Shown: piece after piece, positions 15,897-24,748 of the stretch
Position numbering within the stretch: position 1 is the stretch's first letter
Layout of the letters: the number at the start of each line of letters is the position of its first letter
Assembly (NCBI GenBank): GCA_040387375.1
Contig: JAZKDW010000022.1
Location: 1 to 64,000 of the forward strand
DNA length: 64,000 bases
Reading direction: 5' to 3'
Source of the DNA: JAZKDW01 sp040387375
Lineage (GTDB): Bacteria > Pseudomonadota > Gammaproteobacteria > Burkholderiales > Burkholderiaceae_D
Translations under genes and position numbers: made by a program
Notes under the pieces: generated by a model
Told to the model about the DNA's origin: nothing
What the model saw: only the letters and a program-made list of their open reading frames with translations
Database searches by the model: none

Positions 15897-16930
15897 CGAC
15901 CAGTCGGTGTACCACGTCATGCCTGCTGCTTGCCGCTTACGCAATCTGCTCGACAGCCCTCGCTCAGGAAACGACGGTCGTAGAACAGCTGCGAAGTCAA
16001 ATTCAAGAGCGGGAAGCCGAAATCTCGAAATTGCGGCAACAGCTTGAACAGCTGCATTCGCAACGATCGCCAGCGACGTCCTCTCCGGCATCAAAAACCG
16101 CCGCCGCTCCGTCTCCGTTAGCTGCTGAAAAAAACCCGGTTAACTCTGCAAAGGAGGAAGAGGAGTTAGCCACGGCCCTGGAAAGCTCCCTGGTGCGCCA
16201 GGGCGGCGCGGTGCTGTCGTCTGGCACGATCGAGATTGAACCGGAACTCTCCTACTTCTATGATGAGCCGACGACAGGTAGCCGGCGTGATGCCTTCGGC
16301 ACGGCATTATCGGTGCGCTTTGGATTGCCCGCTGCAATCCAGGCCGACGTGTATGTTCCGTACGTGGTCCGGGATCGTCAGGCCGACCTGGGCAGCAGCT
16401 CGGGCATCGGTGACATACGCCTGGGGCTGACCAAACAGTTGGTGCAGGAGCGCATGGGGAGACCGACGCTGCTGGTGTTCGGCCGCTGGCGCACCACCAC
16501 CGGCGACATCAACCGCACGTTGCCGACCGGCTTCGGGCAACACGCTATCCAGGTCGGATTCACCGCCACCAAGCGCATGGACCCGGTGCTGTTGCTCGGC
16601 AGCCTGTCGTACACCGCCAATCTGGGCACCGCCCATTTAAGCAATGGCGCACGTATAGAGGCCGGCAATGTGTTCGGCGGCCGGCTTGGCGCCAATTTGG
16701 CAGCCACACCGGATACTTCTTTTTACTGGGGTGTGTCGTATGACTCCAGCAGCGCGGATCGCTTCAACGGTGAGCGAGTGGAGCTGACGGACCGCGCGCG
16801 CGGCTTTGTTGAATTGGGCAGCACGACGGTGATCGGTCGGGGCCGCTTTTTCAATCTGGGCATAGCACTGGGGGTAACTCCCGCGGCGCCACGATTTTCC
16901 ATTGCAGCATCCGTGCCGTTCCGTTTCTGA
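15893..16930 (+). CDS. Outer-membrane beta-barrel with N-terminal coiled coil (FapF-like)
   Basis: A 345-residue exported protein: signal peptide to about 25, a heptad-patterned coiled coil (about 28-57, LRSQIQEREAEISKLRQQL), an Ala/Pro/Ser linker (about 58-85), then a barrel with alternating hydrophobic strands ending in the aromatic C terminus PFRF expected of outer-membrane proteins. This order, small coiled coil then barrel, is that of FapF, the export channel of Pseudomonas functional amyloid. It overlaps the C39 peptidase gene by four bases. I infer that it exports or displays the small peptide upstream. A general porin-like or meta-pathway phenol-degradation-type barrel is the alternative. 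Confidence 0.72.
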   Translation: MTTSRCTTSCLLLAAYAICSTALAQETTVVEQLRSQIQEREAEISKLRQQLEQLHSQRSPATSSPASKTAAAPSPLAAEKNPVNSAKEEEELATALESSLVRQGGAVLSSGTIEIEPELSYFYDEPTTGSRRDAFGTALSVRFGLPAAIQADVYVPYVVRDRQADLGSSSGIGDIRLGLTKQLVQERMGRPTLLVFGRWRTTTGDINRTLPTGFGQHAIQVGFTATKRMDPVLLLGSLSYTANLGTAHLSNGARIEAGNVFGGRLGANLAATPDTSFYWGVSYDSSSADRFNGERVELTDRARGFVELGSTTVIGRGRFFNLGIALGVTPAAPRFSIAASVPFRF

Positions 16931-17037
16931 GTGGACGGTCATCTGGAGCGGTTTGCGGCACTTCCGCTTGCCCACACCCTTCCTTCCCCCTTGCCGGGCG
17001 GACCGCAAACAGCCTTACCGACGCCGCGCGGCACGAT

Positions 17038-17979
17038 TCAGTTCAGTGTAAAGTCCGGCGGCGCCGCCGCACCAGCGCGCGCCCGTCGAAATAGTAGCGG
17101 CGTTTGTCCAGTGTGATCCACAAAAAAGCGGGTGAAGTAGGAGGGATCCTCGAATCCAATCGCGTAGCCGACCTCGGCAATCGTCATGTCAGTGTAAAGA
17201 AGGTTGCGCTTGGCTTCGAGCAGCAGGCGGCGATGAATGATCTGGATCGGCGACTGGTTTGCGAACTTCATCGTGAGGCGCCGCAGGCTGCGTTCCACCA
17301 CCGCCAGCGCTGCGGCGTAAGACGCAACCGGCCAATGTTCACGGAAATGCAGCTCGATCAATTCCTTGAACCGATGATAGATATCGGCGCCCTTTTCATT
17401 CGCTGGCTGCAGGTTATGCAGGTTCAATTGTTTCAGGCGGACGATTTCTGAAAATATGATCAGCAGGTTGCCGGAAATCGTCATGGTCCTGCCGATGCGT
17501 TCACCGATGAGTTCTTCGGCGATGTTCTCGAAGGCCGCCACCACCCTGGCGCAATCCAGTCTGGTCTGATGACTCGCCAGCACCACAGGCTCCGCCAACG
17601 CGACCCTGATCGCCGCATCACCGGATACCCTGATCAAATCATCCTTGAAATTTTCAGCCACGGTCAGGATCAGGCCCAGCGAATCCGGCTCCCATTGAAA
17701 GCCATGCACCATGGACGGCGGTATGCTGATCAGGACAGGTGCGCGCAGCGTCAGCAGCTTTTCATCCATCTCCACCTTGCCGCCACCATGCGTCACCAGA
17801 ACGACTTGGTGCAGGTCGTGATGCCGGTGCGGATGAATGTCCCAATTATGCAAGTGGTTAGTCGCGGCAAGCGACTCCAGGTAAATGAATCGCAGCTCAG
17901 TTGCGCGATCCGTTTCAGGATAAAGAGAGTACAAAGGGATGGAGCCCGGCGCGGATTTTGTTAGATGAGATTTAGGCAT
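17038..17979 (-). CDS. pobR: AraC-family activator, PobR type
   Basis: AraC/XylS regulator of about 313 residues divergent from pobA, the classic arrangement for the 4-hydroxybenzoate-responsive activator PobR of the AraC type. The N-terminal cupin-like sensing domain includes HPHRHHDLHQVVLVTHGGG (about 50-68); the C-terminal DNA-binding domain has two helix-turn-helix motifs, ending with the family signature EVGYAIGFEDPSYFTRFFVDHTG. The start MPKSHLT at 17979 leaves a 152-base divergent region for both promoters. Regulation by 4-hydroxybenzoate is inferred from position and family. Confidence 0.88.
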   Translation of the reverse strand: MPKSHLTKSAPGSIPLYSLYPETDRATELRFIYLESLAATNHLHNWDIHPHRHHDLHQVVLVTHGGGKVEMDEKLLTLRAPVLISIPPSMVHGFQWEPDSLGLILTVAENFKDDLIRVSGDAAIRVALAEPVVLASHQTRLDCARVVAAFENIAEELIGERIGRTMTISGNLLIIFSEIVRLKQLNLHNLQPANEKGADIYHRFKELIELHFREHWPVASYAAALAVVERSLRRLTMKFANQSPIQIIHRRLLLEAKRNLLYTDMTIAEVGYAIGFEDPSYFTRFFVDHTGQTPLLFRRARAGAAAPPDFTLN

Positions 17980-18131
17980 GCGATTTTGGCCGGAGAAACG
18001 GCTGCAAGAAAACCAAGAGGGAAAGTATGTTCCATTTGTCCGAAAATCACAATTCATAGTCCTATTTATCCCTTCGCTTTAATCCCTCCGTATTTCATCA
18101 TGAAGCACTTATATTCCAGTCATATTTTCAC

Positions 18132-19367
18132 ATGCATACACAAGTTGCCATTCTGGGTGCGGGTCCGGCAGGACTCTTCCTTTCTCACCTCCTCCACCTG
18201 CAGGGCATCGACTCCGTTGTCATCGAATCGCGCAGCCGCGACTATGTCGAAGGGCGGCTGCGTGCCGGCGTGCTGGAAAAAGGAACGGTCGATGCGCTCG
18301 TCGAAAGCGGCGTCGGCGAACGCCTGCTGCGCGAAGGCCTGCGCCATAAGGGATTCAATTTCCGCTTCGGCGGCAGGAACCATGTGCTCGACCTCGCGGA
18401 CCTGGCCGATGGAAAACATGTCACGGTCTACGGGCAACAGGAAGTCGTCAAGGATTTGATCGCCGCCCGCATCGCCGCCGCGGGCAAGATTCTGTTCAAT
18501 GTCGAAGCGAAGGAAATATGCGGCATCGACACAGCAAGACCGACGATCCGCGTTCATCAGGATGGCGAAGAGCGGGAAATATCATGTGAACTTGTCGCCG
18601 GGTGTGATGGCTTCCATGGCATTTCACGCCCCGCCATCCCGGCCGACATATTGAAGGTATTTGATCGGGTCTATCCGTTTTCCTGGCTCGGCATCCTGGC
18701 CGAAGCGCCACCGGTCTCCGACTACGTCACCAATGTGTACCACGAAGAGCGTGGATTTGCGCTGCTGAGCATGCGCTCGCGCACGCTCAGCCGGCTTTAT
18801 CTCCAGGTCGATTCGAATGAGAAGCTGGAAGACTGGCCGGACGTTCGAATCTGGGATGAGCTCGACCGGCGGCTGGAAGGAAAGGATGGCCTCAAGCTGA
18901 TTCGCGGACCGATCCTGCAAAAAGGCATTACGCCGATGCGCAGCTTTGTCGCCGAGCCGATGAGTTATCGCCGGCTGTTCCTGGCGGGCGATGCCGCCCA
19001 TATCGTGCCGCCGACGGGTGCGAAGGGCATGAACATGGCGATCGCGGACATACGTGTGCTCGCGGTGGCCATGACCGATTTCTTCAAGACCGGGAGCACC
19101 AGGCTGCTGGACGCTTACTCCGATACCTGCCTGCGCCGCGTCTGGAAGGTGGAACGTTTTTCCTGGTCGGTCACATCGATGACACACAATTTTCCGCAAG
19201 ACAGCGCATTCGACAAACGCATGCGCAACGCCACCCTTGATTACCTGATGAGCTCCAAAGCGAGCGGCAAGACCTTCGCGGAAAACTTTGTCGGATTGCC
19301 GCTGGAGGAAAGTGTGGTCACGGACGATGAACGCGACCCGCGTACCGTCATGCTGAAAAGCGGCTGA
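18132..19367 (+). CDS. pobA: 4-hydroxybenzoate 3-monooxygenase
   Basis: FAD-dependent, NAD(P)H-using hydroxylase turning 4-hydroxybenzoate into protocatechuate in the cytoplasm. The dinucleotide fingerprint GAGPAGL is at 9-15, RLRAGVLE follows near 42-49, and the second FAD motif is GDAAHIVPPTGAKGMN. By alignment from memory with the Pseudomonas enzyme, the substrate pocket appears conserved: the Tyr of NVYHEE (Tyr201), Ser and Arg of LSMRS (Ser212, Arg214), Tyr of SRLYLQV (Tyr222) and Pro of ITPMRS (Pro293). At 411 aa it is slightly longer than the usual 390-394. It is divergent from pobR and upstream of the ligAB group that cleaves its product. Confidence 0.95.
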   Translation: MHTQVAILGAGPAGLFLSHLLHLQGIDSVVIESRSRDYVEGRLRAGVLEKGTVDALVESGVGERLLREGLRHKGFNFRFGGRNHVLDLADLADGKHVTVYGQQEVVKDLIAARIAAAGKILFNVEAKEICGIDTARPTIRVHQDGEEREISCELVAGCDGFHGISRPAIPADILKVFDRVYPFSWLGILAEAPPVSDYVTNVYHEERGFALLSMRSRTLSRLYLQVDSNEKLEDWPDVRIWDELDRRLEGKDGLKLIRGPILQKGITPMRSFVAEPMSYRRLFLAGDAAHIVPPTGAKGMNMAIADIRVLAVAMTDFFKTGSTRLLDAYSDTCLRRVWKVERFSWSVTSMTHNFPQDSAFDKRMRNATLDYLMSSKASGKTFAENFVGLPLEESVVTDDERDPRTVMLKSG

Positions 19368-19443
19368 TCGGCGTTCGTGCCCACACATCGCCAGTCGCAC
19401 GACGGCCGCGATCAATTATTGATGAACTAATGAGGAGACAGGT

Positions 19444-20628
19444 ATGAAAATCACGAGAATAATGCAAGCCATCACAATGGCTGGCCTGGTTGCAGCGGGA
19501 ACCGCGTCGGTGCAGGCAGAGGAAGTCATCAAGGTTGGCATGATCGCCCCTTTTTCCGGTGCGTTTGCGCATTATGGCAAGCAAATGGAAAACGGCATGA
19601 AGGCCTACATGAAGCTGCACGGCGATACCGTCGCCGGCAAGAAAATTGAAATCCTGCTGCGCGATACCACCGGTCCGGTGCCGCAACTGGCGAAACGACT
19701 GGCACAGGAGCTGGTGGTGCGGGACAAGGTCCATTTCATGGTGGGTTTCGGCTTCACGCCGGAAGCGCTGGCCGTGGCGCCCGTCGCCCAGGCGGCCAAG
19801 GTGCCAATGATCGTCATGAACGCCGCCGCCGCGGGCCTGACGGGCAAATCCGATTACATGGTCCGGGTCGCACAGTCATTACAAACGGTTGCCTCACCTA
19901 TGGCGGCCTGGGCCTTGAAGAACAATATCAGGAAGGTGGTGACGCTGGTGTCCGACTACTCGCCGGGCATCGACTCCGAAACGGCGTTCATCAATACCTT
20001 TACCGCCGGCGGCGGCCAGGTGCTGGAGAAGTTGCGGGTACCGGTAACAAGCCCTGATTTCGCGCCCTACATCCAGCGCATCAAGGACGCGAAACCCGAC
20101 GCCATGTTCGTTTTCCTGCCAGGTGCCGAGCAAGGCATGTCCATGCTCAAGAGCTATCGCGGGCGGGGACTTGAGGAAGCAGGCATCAAGCTGATTGCCG
20201 TCGGCAACCTGACCGACGACCATACCCTGCCGTCCATGGGTAATGACGCGCTTGGCATCATCACCTCATTCCATTATTCGATCGCGCACAAGTCGCCGGA
20301 AAATACTGCTTTCCTGAAGGCGTATGCCGATGCCAATCCGGGCGCCGGCCGCGCCGACTACCTGGCGCTGGGAGGATATGACGGCATGGCTGCCGTGTAC
20401 GAAGTAGTCCGCAAGCTCAATGGCAATGTGGATGGCGAAAAATCGATTGCGGTCCTGAAAGGCATGAAACTCAACAGCCCGCGCGGCCCGGTCACGATTG
20501 ATGCCCGGTCAGGCGACATGGTGCAGAACATTTACATCCGCCGGGTTGAAAAGGTCGCCGGCGAACTGATGAATGTCGAATTTGAAAAATTCAACAGCGC
20601 CGATTTCGAGAAAAGCGCGAAACCATAA
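19444..20628 (+). CDS. Branched-chain-type ABC importer substrate-binding protein
   Basis: Periplasmic binding protein of the LivK/type I fold, 394 residues, with signal peptide ending near SVQAEE (about 26) and the family opening IKVGMIAPFSGAFAHYGKQMENG. It sits between pobA and ligA, so it probably captures an aromatic acid (4-hydroxybenzoate, protocatechuate or vanillate) for a Liv-type importer. No permease or ATPase gene is adjacent; the Liv-type importer at 39.7-44.6 kb or another elsewhere might serve it. GAGGAGACAGGT precedes the ATG, and its TAA overlaps the next frame. Confidence 0.88.
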   Translation: MKITRIMQAITMAGLVAAGTASVQAEEVIKVGMIAPFSGAFAHYGKQMENGMKAYMKLHGDTVAGKKIEILLRDTTGPVPQLAKRLAQELVVRDKVHFMVGFGFTPEALAVAPVAQAAKVPMIVMNAAAAGLTGKSDYMVRVAQSLQTVASPMAAWALKNNIRKVVTLVSDYSPGIDSETAFINTFTAGGGQVLEKLRVPVTSPDFAPYIQRIKDAKPDAMFVFLPGAEQGMSMLKSYRGRGLEEAGIKLIAVGNLTDDHTLPSMGNDALGIITSFHYSIAHKSPENTAFLKAYADANPGAGRADYLALGGYDGMAAVYEVVRKLNGNVDGEKSIAVLKGMKLNSPRGPVTIDARSGDMVQNIYIRRVEKVAGELMNVEFEKFNSADFEKSAKP

Positions 20629-20642
20629 TGCAAGGAGCAAGC

Positions 20643-21002
20643 ATGAGCGACAAAAAGCCTCACGACTGGGACATCCCGGGGACCTATGTATTCGACTACA
20701 CGCGCTCGAGGCTCGGCTACCGTCTGAACAAGATGGCCATGTCCTTGACCAAACCCGACAATCGCGCTGCCTTCAAGGCCGACGTCGAAGCCTACATGGA
20801 GAAGTACCAGGTACCGGCGGCGCAGCGGCAGGCAGTGCGCGACAGGGACTGGCTGCAGCTGATCAAGCTGGGCGGCAATATCTACCTGCTGGTCAAGGTG
20901 GCCGAAGCCTTCGGCATCGGCTTGTATGGCATGGGTGCGCAACAACGGGGACAAACCCTCGAGCAGTTTCTGGAAACACGCAGCGGAAAAGGAGCAACCT
21001 GA
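20643..21002 (+). CDS. ligA: Protocatechuate 4,5-dioxygenase, alpha (small) subunit
   Basis: Small subunit (119 aa) of the class III extradiol enzyme that opens protocatechuate between C4 and C5 to 4-carboxy-2-hydroxymuconate 6-semialdehyde. It matches LigA across its length: DIPGTYVFDYTRSRLGYRLNKM, then MEKYQVPAAQRQAVRDRDWLQLIKLGGNIYLL and the AFGIGLYGMGAQQ segment. AAGGAGCAAGC precedes the ATG at 20643. The gap to ligB is one base, so the two subunits are co-translated. The downstream enzymes (LigC dehydrogenase, LigI lactonase and others) are not in this window. Confidence 0.94.
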   Translation: MSDKKPHDWDIPGTYVFDYTRSRLGYRLNKMAMSLTKPDNRAAFKADVEAYMEKYQVPAAQRQAVRDRDWLQLIKLGGNIYLLVKVAEAFGIGLYGMGAQQRGQTLEQFLETRSGKGAT

Positions 21003-21003
21003 C

Positions 21004-21849
21004 ATGGCGAAAATAGTAGCGGGTATCGGCACCTCGCATGTGCCTTCGATCGGCCGCGCATACGATGGAAAAATTCAGGAACAGGCAGCCTGGAAGCCGC
21101 TGTTCGACGGCTACAAGCCGGTCAAGAAATGGCTGGAAGAAGAAGTCAAGGCCGATGTCGCCATCGTGGTCTACAACGACCACGGCACCGATTTCTTTTT
21201 TGATAAATATCCGACCTTCGCCATCGGCGTGGCCGATGACTATGGCGTTGGCGACGAGGGTTTCGGTCCGCGTCCGCTGCCGGTCGTGCCCGGCAACGCG
21301 GACTTTTCCTGGGAGCTTGCCAGATCGCTGATCCAGGATGACTTCGACATGACGGTGTGCCAGGAAATGGAAGTCGACCACGGTCTGCTGGTGCCCTTGC
21401 CGCTGCTGTGGTCGCACGAGCCGGAATGGAACATCAAAGTGGTGCCGGTGGTGGTCAACGTGATCCAGCATCCGCTTCCCAGCGCGTTACGCTGCTACCG
21501 GCTCGGCCAGGCAATCCGGCGTGCGGTGGAAGCGTATCCGGAAGATCTGCGGGTGGTGATCCTCGGCACCGGCGGTATGTCGCATCAGCTGCATGGCGAG
21601 CGCATGGGACACATGAATACCGGCTGGGACAATGACTTCCTGGACAAGCTGGAAACCGATCCGCAGGCGCTGACACGTTTGTCGCACAAGGACATCATGG
21701 ATGCGGCCGGCGCCGAGGCGGTCGAGCTGATCATGTGGCTGACCATGCGCGGCGCAATGGCCGACAATGTCGAACGTGTGCATCGCAATTATTATGCGCC
21801 GATGACCAGCGGCATGGGCCTGGTGGCGTTCACCGACAAGAGCGCGTGA
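21004..21849 (+). CDS. ligB: Protocatechuate 4,5-dioxygenase, beta (catalytic) subunit
   Basis: Catalytic subunit (281 aa) holding the non-haem Fe(II). Iron ligands and catalytic residues of LigB are visible: His12 in GTSHVPS, His60 in NDHGTDFF (His61 in the Sphingobium enzyme), the catalytic His in GGMSHQLHG and a Glu in the C-terminal AEAVELIMW helix. Start at 21004 (MAKIVAGIG) gives the standard length; the longer frame overlaps ligA. Cleaves the protocatechuate produced by PobA and possibly by the oxygenase encoded next. Confidence 0.95.
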   Translation: MAKIVAGIGTSHVPSIGRAYDGKIQEQAAWKPLFDGYKPVKKWLEEEVKADVAIVVYNDHGTDFFFDKYPTFAIGVADDYGVGDEGFGPRPLPVVPGNADFSWELARSLIQDDFDMTVCQEMEVDHGLLVPLPLLWSHEPEWNIKVVPVVVNVIQHPLPSALRCYRLGQAIRRAVEAYPEDLRVVILGTGGMSHQLHGERMGHMNTGWDNDFLDKLETDPQALTRLSHKDIMDAAGAEAVELIMWLTMRGAMADNVERVHRNYYAPMTSGMGLVAFTDKSA

Positions 21850-21871
21850 CCGTATGGAGAAGGAAAAAGAC

Positions 21872-22903
21872 ATGTCGATTTTCGTAAGGAATGCATGGTA
21901 CGTCGCCGCCTGGTCCAGTGAAGTGGGCCGGACCTTGTTCAAGCGGCGCATCCTGGGCGAACCGCTGGTGTTCTATCGCAAGAATGACGGCACGCCGGCG
22001 GCGCTGATCGATCGCTGCGCGCACAAGCTGCTGCCGCTGTCGATGGGCACGCTGGTGGGCGACAATGTGCAGTGCGGCTATCACGGCCTGCAGTACGACT
22101 GCAGCGGCAAGTGTGTCCATGTGCCGGGCCAGGACCGGATTCCGCCGACGGCCGTGGTGCGCAGTTTTCCGGTTGTGGAGCGCAACAATGCAATCTGGGT
22201 CTGGATGGGCGATCCGGTTTTGGCCGATCCGTCGACGATTCACTCGATACGCAAGCTCGACGATCCCGACTGGGCCGCGATCGACGGCGGTTATCAGCAT
22301 CATCAGGCGGACTATCTCAATATTGCGGAAAACCTGCAGGACCCGGCGCATACCACCTATGCCCATAAAGGGACCATCGGCAATCCGGCGGCCAGCGACG
22401 TGCCGGTGAAGGTCGAGCAGGAGCCGGGACATGTGGTGGCCTACCGCTGGACCAACAATGCGCCGCCGCCGCCGATCGACAGGAAGAACGGCGGCTTCGA
22501 GGGCATGACGGACCGCTGCCAGTACTATCATTATTTCGCGCCTTGCGTATCGCGGGTCGACGTGGTGACGATGGAAGCCGGGCAGGAACATAGCGAAGAA
22601 AACATGAACAAGGGATTGCGCGCGTTCAGTTACAAGTTCCTGACGCCGGAGACCGAGACTACGACCCATTTTTTCTGGCTGCATGTGCGCAATTTCGGCG
22701 TCGGCAACAAGGTGCTGGAAGAGCAGCTGATCGCGGGCATGAGCCAGACCTTCGACGAAGACAATGTGATCGTCGGCGCGCTGCAGCGTGAACAGGCGAT
22801 CACGGGTGTGCTGCAAACGACGTGGCTTGCAATCGATGCCGGACCGTCGCGTGTGCGGAAAATGCTGGTGGAAATGGCCGCGGCCGAGAATCAGAAAAAT
22901 TAA
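21872..22903 (+). CDS. Rieske non-haem iron oxygenase, vanillate O-demethylase (VanA) type
   Basis: Aromatic-ring/O-demethylating oxygenase alpha subunit of 343 residues. The Rieske centre is CAH-x16-CGYH, and the mononuclear iron site is in NLQDPAHTTYAH (Asp-x2-His-x4-His). VanA-type enzymes demethylate vanillate to protocatechuate, which fits its place directly after ligAB. GAAGGA seven bases upstream selects ATG 21872. No VanB-like reductase gene is nearby, so electrons must come from a reductase encoded elsewhere. Vanillate is the favoured but unproven substrate; isovanillate or another methoxybenzoate is possible. Confidence 0.88.
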   Translation: MSIFVRNAWYVAAWSSEVGRTLFKRRILGEPLVFYRKNDGTPAALIDRCAHKLLPLSMGTLVGDNVQCGYHGLQYDCSGKCVHVPGQDRIPPTAVVRSFPVVERNNAIWVWMGDPVLADPSTIHSIRKLDDPDWAAIDGGYQHHQADYLNIAENLQDPAHTTYAHKGTIGNPAASDVPVKVEQEPGHVVAYRWTNNAPPPPIDRKNGGFEGMTDRCQYYHYFAPCVSRVDVVTMEAGQEHSEENMNKGLRAFSYKFLTPETETTTHFFWLHVRNFGVGNKVLEEQLIAGMSQTFDEDNVIVGALQREQAITGVLQTTWLAIDAGPSRVRKMLVEMAAAENQKN

Positions 22904-23031
22904 GCGCGTGCTGTCAACGCCCTGGCAGGAAACGGGATGTCCATTTTCCCGCCTGTTTATTCCTGCATCCATATAGGCATCCCGCGCAAGATTCCTGCCT
23001 TGCGAAATGGCGGCGAAACGTTGCAGAAAAA

Positions 23032-23126
23032 GTAGGGTGGAAAAGCGCAGCCTTCCACCGTTGATCGATCACGAGCGGCAATTGCGAATGCTGCATGGTG
23101 GAAGGCGCTGCGCTTTTCCACCCTAC
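23032..23126. repeat. Two-armed palindromic repeat (REPIN-like), best-preserved type A copy
   Basis: Arms GTAGGGTGGAAAAGCGCAG...CTTCCACC and its inverted partner GGTGGAAGGCGCTGCGCTTTTCCACCCTAC enclose a linker with CGATCACGAGCGGCAATTGCGAATG. Each arm can fold alone and the two can pair over about 27 bases. Relatives are at 10,180, 36,665 and (type B arms) 1,955. It lies in the 568-base gap after the VanA-like gene. Confidence 0.75.
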
Positions 23127-23163
23127 GATTCTCCCTCGCGTCATTCCCGCGCAGGCGCTACCG

Positions 23164-23202
23164 CGATTGGATATGCGTTGCAAAGATGTGGGTACAAGTT
23201 AG
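23164..23202. repeat. Solo end of the IS4-type element found at 62,327-63,847
   Basis: CGATTGGATATGCGTTGCAAAGATGTGGGTACAAGTTAG differs at only a few positions from the right end of the insertion sequence (63,809-63,847). It abuts a CGTCATTCCCGCGCAGGCG stretch of the common dispersed hairpin type. The remainder of the gap (23,203-23,471) shows no gene; its last part is AT-rich and should hold the promoter of the lipoprotein operon. Confidence 0.75.
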
Positions 23203-23471
23203 CCCCACAGCGTGAGGCAACCGCATCTGCGCAATAAACAAGACATTCCGCTCCAGACCGTATGGCACAGCACAAAAACGCACCCCGACCAGAAATTGCA
23301 AATTAGGAATATCTTTTTATCTAGAAATAGTGTCTAATTGCAACTATAAAAACAAACCATAAAAACAAGCCTTTCCCGCTCCAAGTCGGAATTATTAAAT
23401 TTCAAGACTGCAAAGACGTCCTTCAAGACGCGACAGTCACTCCCCTCCTATTTACGTAACCAGGATTTAGC

Positions 23472-24431
23472 ATGCATACCAAATGGACACTTTGCCTGTT
23501 GCCCTTATTGCTGGGCGCGTGCGCGGTCACCGCGCCGCCACAGCAACCCGTCGAAGCCCCGGCCAGCCGTAGCCAGCAAGTCGAGGCACAAAAACAGGCA
23601 GCACTACCGCAGGTAAAAACATTCAAGCGCAAGGTGGCAATCGCGAGATTCTCCAATGAGACCAGATACGGCAGGACGTTTCAGGTAGATGCGAACCAGG
23701 ACCCATTAGGCAAGCAGGCTTCCGACATGCTGATGACCCGCCTTGAGGGATCTAAAAAATTCCTGGTATTCGATCGCTCGGACCTGGGCCGGATTAAAGC
23801 CGAGCAGATGATTTTGAAAGAAGCCAACATGATCGGTGTCGATACATTGATCCTGGGATCGGTCACGGAATTTGGCCGCAGCACGACCGGCACGTCCGGA
23901 TTCCTGAGCTCTACAAAAGTGCAGACAGCTCGGGCCAAAGTGGAAATCCGGCTGGTCGATGCCAGAACCGGGCATGTGTTTTTTTCAGCAAGCGGTGCGG
24001 GCGATGCCAGTACCGAATCAGGTGCGGTCGCAGGATTTGGAAACAGGGCCGATTATGACGGCACCTTGAACGACCGCGCAATCGGCGCGGCGATCTCCGA
24101 TGTGCAGAACGCGTTGATTGCCAAGCTCGAAGAACGCCCATGGCGTACCGACATCCTCAAGGTAAGCGGCAATCAGGTCTTCATCTCTGGCGGTGTGCGC
24201 CAGGGTCTCAAGGCAGGCGACATGCTCGCCGTCATGCAGCAGGGCGAAGTAATAAAAAGCGCGCAAACAGGGTTCGAGATTACATTGCCGCCGATGTCCA
24301 AAGGAAAAATCCGCGTTGTCAGCTTGTTCGGCGATAACGAAACCAATGAAGGATCCGTTGCCGAACTAGTGTCCGGCTCAGCCAGCGCTGCTGCGGGCAC
24401 GAGCGTATTTGTGACCGAAGCGAAGGAATGA
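23472..24431 (+). CDS. CsgG-family lipoprotein
   Basis: Lipoprotein of 319 residues with lipobox LLGAC (Cys17), a Pro/Gln-rich spacer, and a CsgG-like domain (about 52-215: KVAIARFSNETRYGR, DMLMTRLEGSKKFLVFDRSDL, GVDTLILGSVTEFG, ARAKVEIRLVDARTGHVFFS) followed by a C-terminal extension with FISGGVRQGLKAGD. CsgG itself forms the curli secretion pore, but the operon here (CsgG-like, small lipoprotein, DUF4810, DUF799/GNA1162) is a separate conserved set in Gram-negatives with no curlin gene, so a pore role should not be assumed. First gene of a tightly packed four-gene operon. Confidence 0.88.
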   Translation: MHTKWTLCLLPLLLGACAVTAPPQQPVEAPASRSQQVEAQKQAALPQVKTFKRKVAIARFSNETRYGRTFQVDANQDPLGKQASDMLMTRLEGSKKFLVFDRSDLGRIKAEQMILKEANMIGVDTLILGSVTEFGRSTTGTSGFLSSTKVQTARAKVEIRLVDARTGHVFFSASGAGDASTESGAVAGFGNRADYDGTLNDRAIGAAISDVQNALIAKLEERPWRTDILKVSGNQVFISGGVRQGLKAGDMLAVMQQGEVIKSAQTGFEITLPPMSKGKIRVVSLFGDNETNEGSVAELVSGSASAAAGTSVFVTEAKE

Positions 24432-24436
24432 CGACG

Positions 24437-24748
24437 ATGAAATTTCTAACCACCGCGATCCTGTCCCTGTCCCTGGCCGGATGCGCACTGCCCGAAACAT
24501 CGGTCCGTACCGGATCGCCCCGCCCTACTCTGGTAATCAAAGGCGCGCCCGCCGATTCCACGCTGGTAGTCGACGGCCTGCAAATGGGCGCCGCGCCCAC
24601 GTTCGACGGCAAGCCGAAAGTCCTGGTGATTGAAGAAGGCGTGCATCTGATTGAAATTCGCCGCGCCAGCAATGTAATTCATAGCGAAAGAACCTTTGTC
24701 AGCAATGGCGAGACCAGAACCATCACCGTCAATTCAGGAGCACAATAA
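24437..24748 (+). CDS. Small putative lipoprotein of the CsgG/DUF4810/DUF799 operon
   Basis: About 103 residues with lipobox SLAGC (Cys near 15). The mature part (TLVIKGAPADSTLVVDGL...GVHLIEIRRASNVIHSERTFVSNGETRTITVN) has the strand pattern of a PEGA-like beta sandwich. AAGGA nine bases upstream favours ATG 24437 over 24428; either start overlaps or abuts the preceding stop. It lies between the CsgG-like and DUF4810 genes, so a periplasmic structural role in the same complex is likely but undemonstrated. Confidence 0.7.
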   Translation: MKFLTTAILSLSLAGCALPETSVRTGSPRPTLVIKGAPADSTLVVDGLQMGAAPTFDGKPKVLVIEEGVHLIEIRRASNVIHSERTFVSNGETRTITVNSGAQ

